From NCBI GenBank assembly GCA_029821255.1, contig JALGTS010000076.1, positions 1-6,458 on the forward strand: a stretch of 6,458 bases of DNA. The letters are read 5' to 3'. Under the pieces are notes generated by a model, which was not told the origin of the DNA, did no database searches, and worked only from the letters and a program-made list of their open reading frames with translations. A program made the position numbers and the translations under genes. This document shows positions 6,324 to 6,458 of the stretch, piece after piece (the first letter of the stretch is position 1; every line of letters begins with the position of its first letter). The stretch comes from Candidatus Zipacnadia bacterium. GTDB lineage: Bacteria; Armatimonadota; Zipacnadia; Zipacnadales; Zipacnadaceae.

Positions 6324-6458
6324 TCAATTACCCTCCAGGCCCAAGAGACGGCGAAGATTGTCTGCCGCGATGCACTGGCGGTCTGCAATGGGCAGTTGTG
6401 AGTAGACCAGTGGCGAGATCGCGCTGCCCAGTGTATATTCAGGGAAATTTGTGCCGAA
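6324..6458 (-). CDS. Amidohydrolase C-terminus (5' part outside window)
   Basis: The last 44 codons of a second amidohydrolase enter from the right edge and stop with TGA at 6326-6324, immediately before the next gene's ATG. The visible segment begins FGTNFPEYTLGSAISPL and ends in a helix, CIAADNLRRLLGL. This aligns by eye with the end of its neighbour (FGTDMPFLDARAQIG ... LGLNAAQIYKL): the strand-8 motif, a variable loop, then the Asn-containing terminal helix. The two genes therefore look like tandem paralogues in one operon. The strand-8 position, normally a metal-ligand Asp, is Asn here. Nothing can be said about the rest of the active site from this window. Confidence 0.75.
   Translation of the reverse strand, partial: FGTNFPEYTLGSAISPLVYSQLPIADRQCIAADNLRRLLGLEGN
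6331..6336 (-). promoter_or_regulatory. Ribosome binding site of the broken amidohydrolase
   Basis: GGAGGG lies 7 nt upstream of the ATG at 6323, inside the last codons of the upstream gene. It confirms that the original start belonged to the HxH-containing frame, not to the internal GTG at 6199, which would leave a protein without its first metal motif. Confidence 0.8.

Overview
All identifiable genes in this window lie on the minus strand, so the region is transcribed from high to low coordinates. The base composition looks moderately GC-rich by eye. The best taxonomic clue is an outer-membrane-type beta-barrel protein with an N-terminal S-layer homology (SLH) domain. This tether occurs in diderms that anchor their outer membrane through SLH porins: Armatimonadota, Cyanobacteria, Deinococcus-Thermus, Negativicutes and some candidate phyla. 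An Armatimonadota-like diderm is my preferred guess, but it rests on architecture and style only.

Right end (5546-6458): two tandem amidohydrolases of the TIM-barrel Amidohydro_2 type. The upstream one is cut by the window and only its last 44 codons are visible. Its stop codon directly abuts the ATG of the next. The second gene is broken: its N-terminus, with the HxH metal motif, lies in one frame and the remainder lies in another. The segment expected between them appears to be missing.

Middle (3487-5545): a 290-bp intergenic region holds a near-consensus sigma-70 promoter (TTGACC, 17-bp spacer, TATAAT). A leader of about 175 nt follows, with small hairpins and a strong Shine-Dalgarno. It drives a 589-residue envelope protein: signal peptide, one SLH domain, 13 collagen-like Gly-X-Y triplets, a coiled coil, then a long barrel-like domain ending in Phe. 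This is the most unusual gene here. It looks like an SLH porin whose periplasmic stalk includes a short collagen triple helix.

Left part (1-3486): after an 11-bp hairpin that may be a terminator or attenuator come three closely spaced genes of a MacAB-like ABC export system. They encode a membrane-anchored HlyD/MacA-type adaptor that lacks the usual alpha-helical hairpin, a LolD/MacB-type ATPase, and a tandem-FtsX permease that runs off the left edge. No TolC-like outer membrane factor is visible. The three genes probably form one operon; whether they are co-transcribed with the SLH porin depends on how tight the hairpin at 3391-3417 is. I see no RNA genes, insertion sequences or CRISPR arrays.
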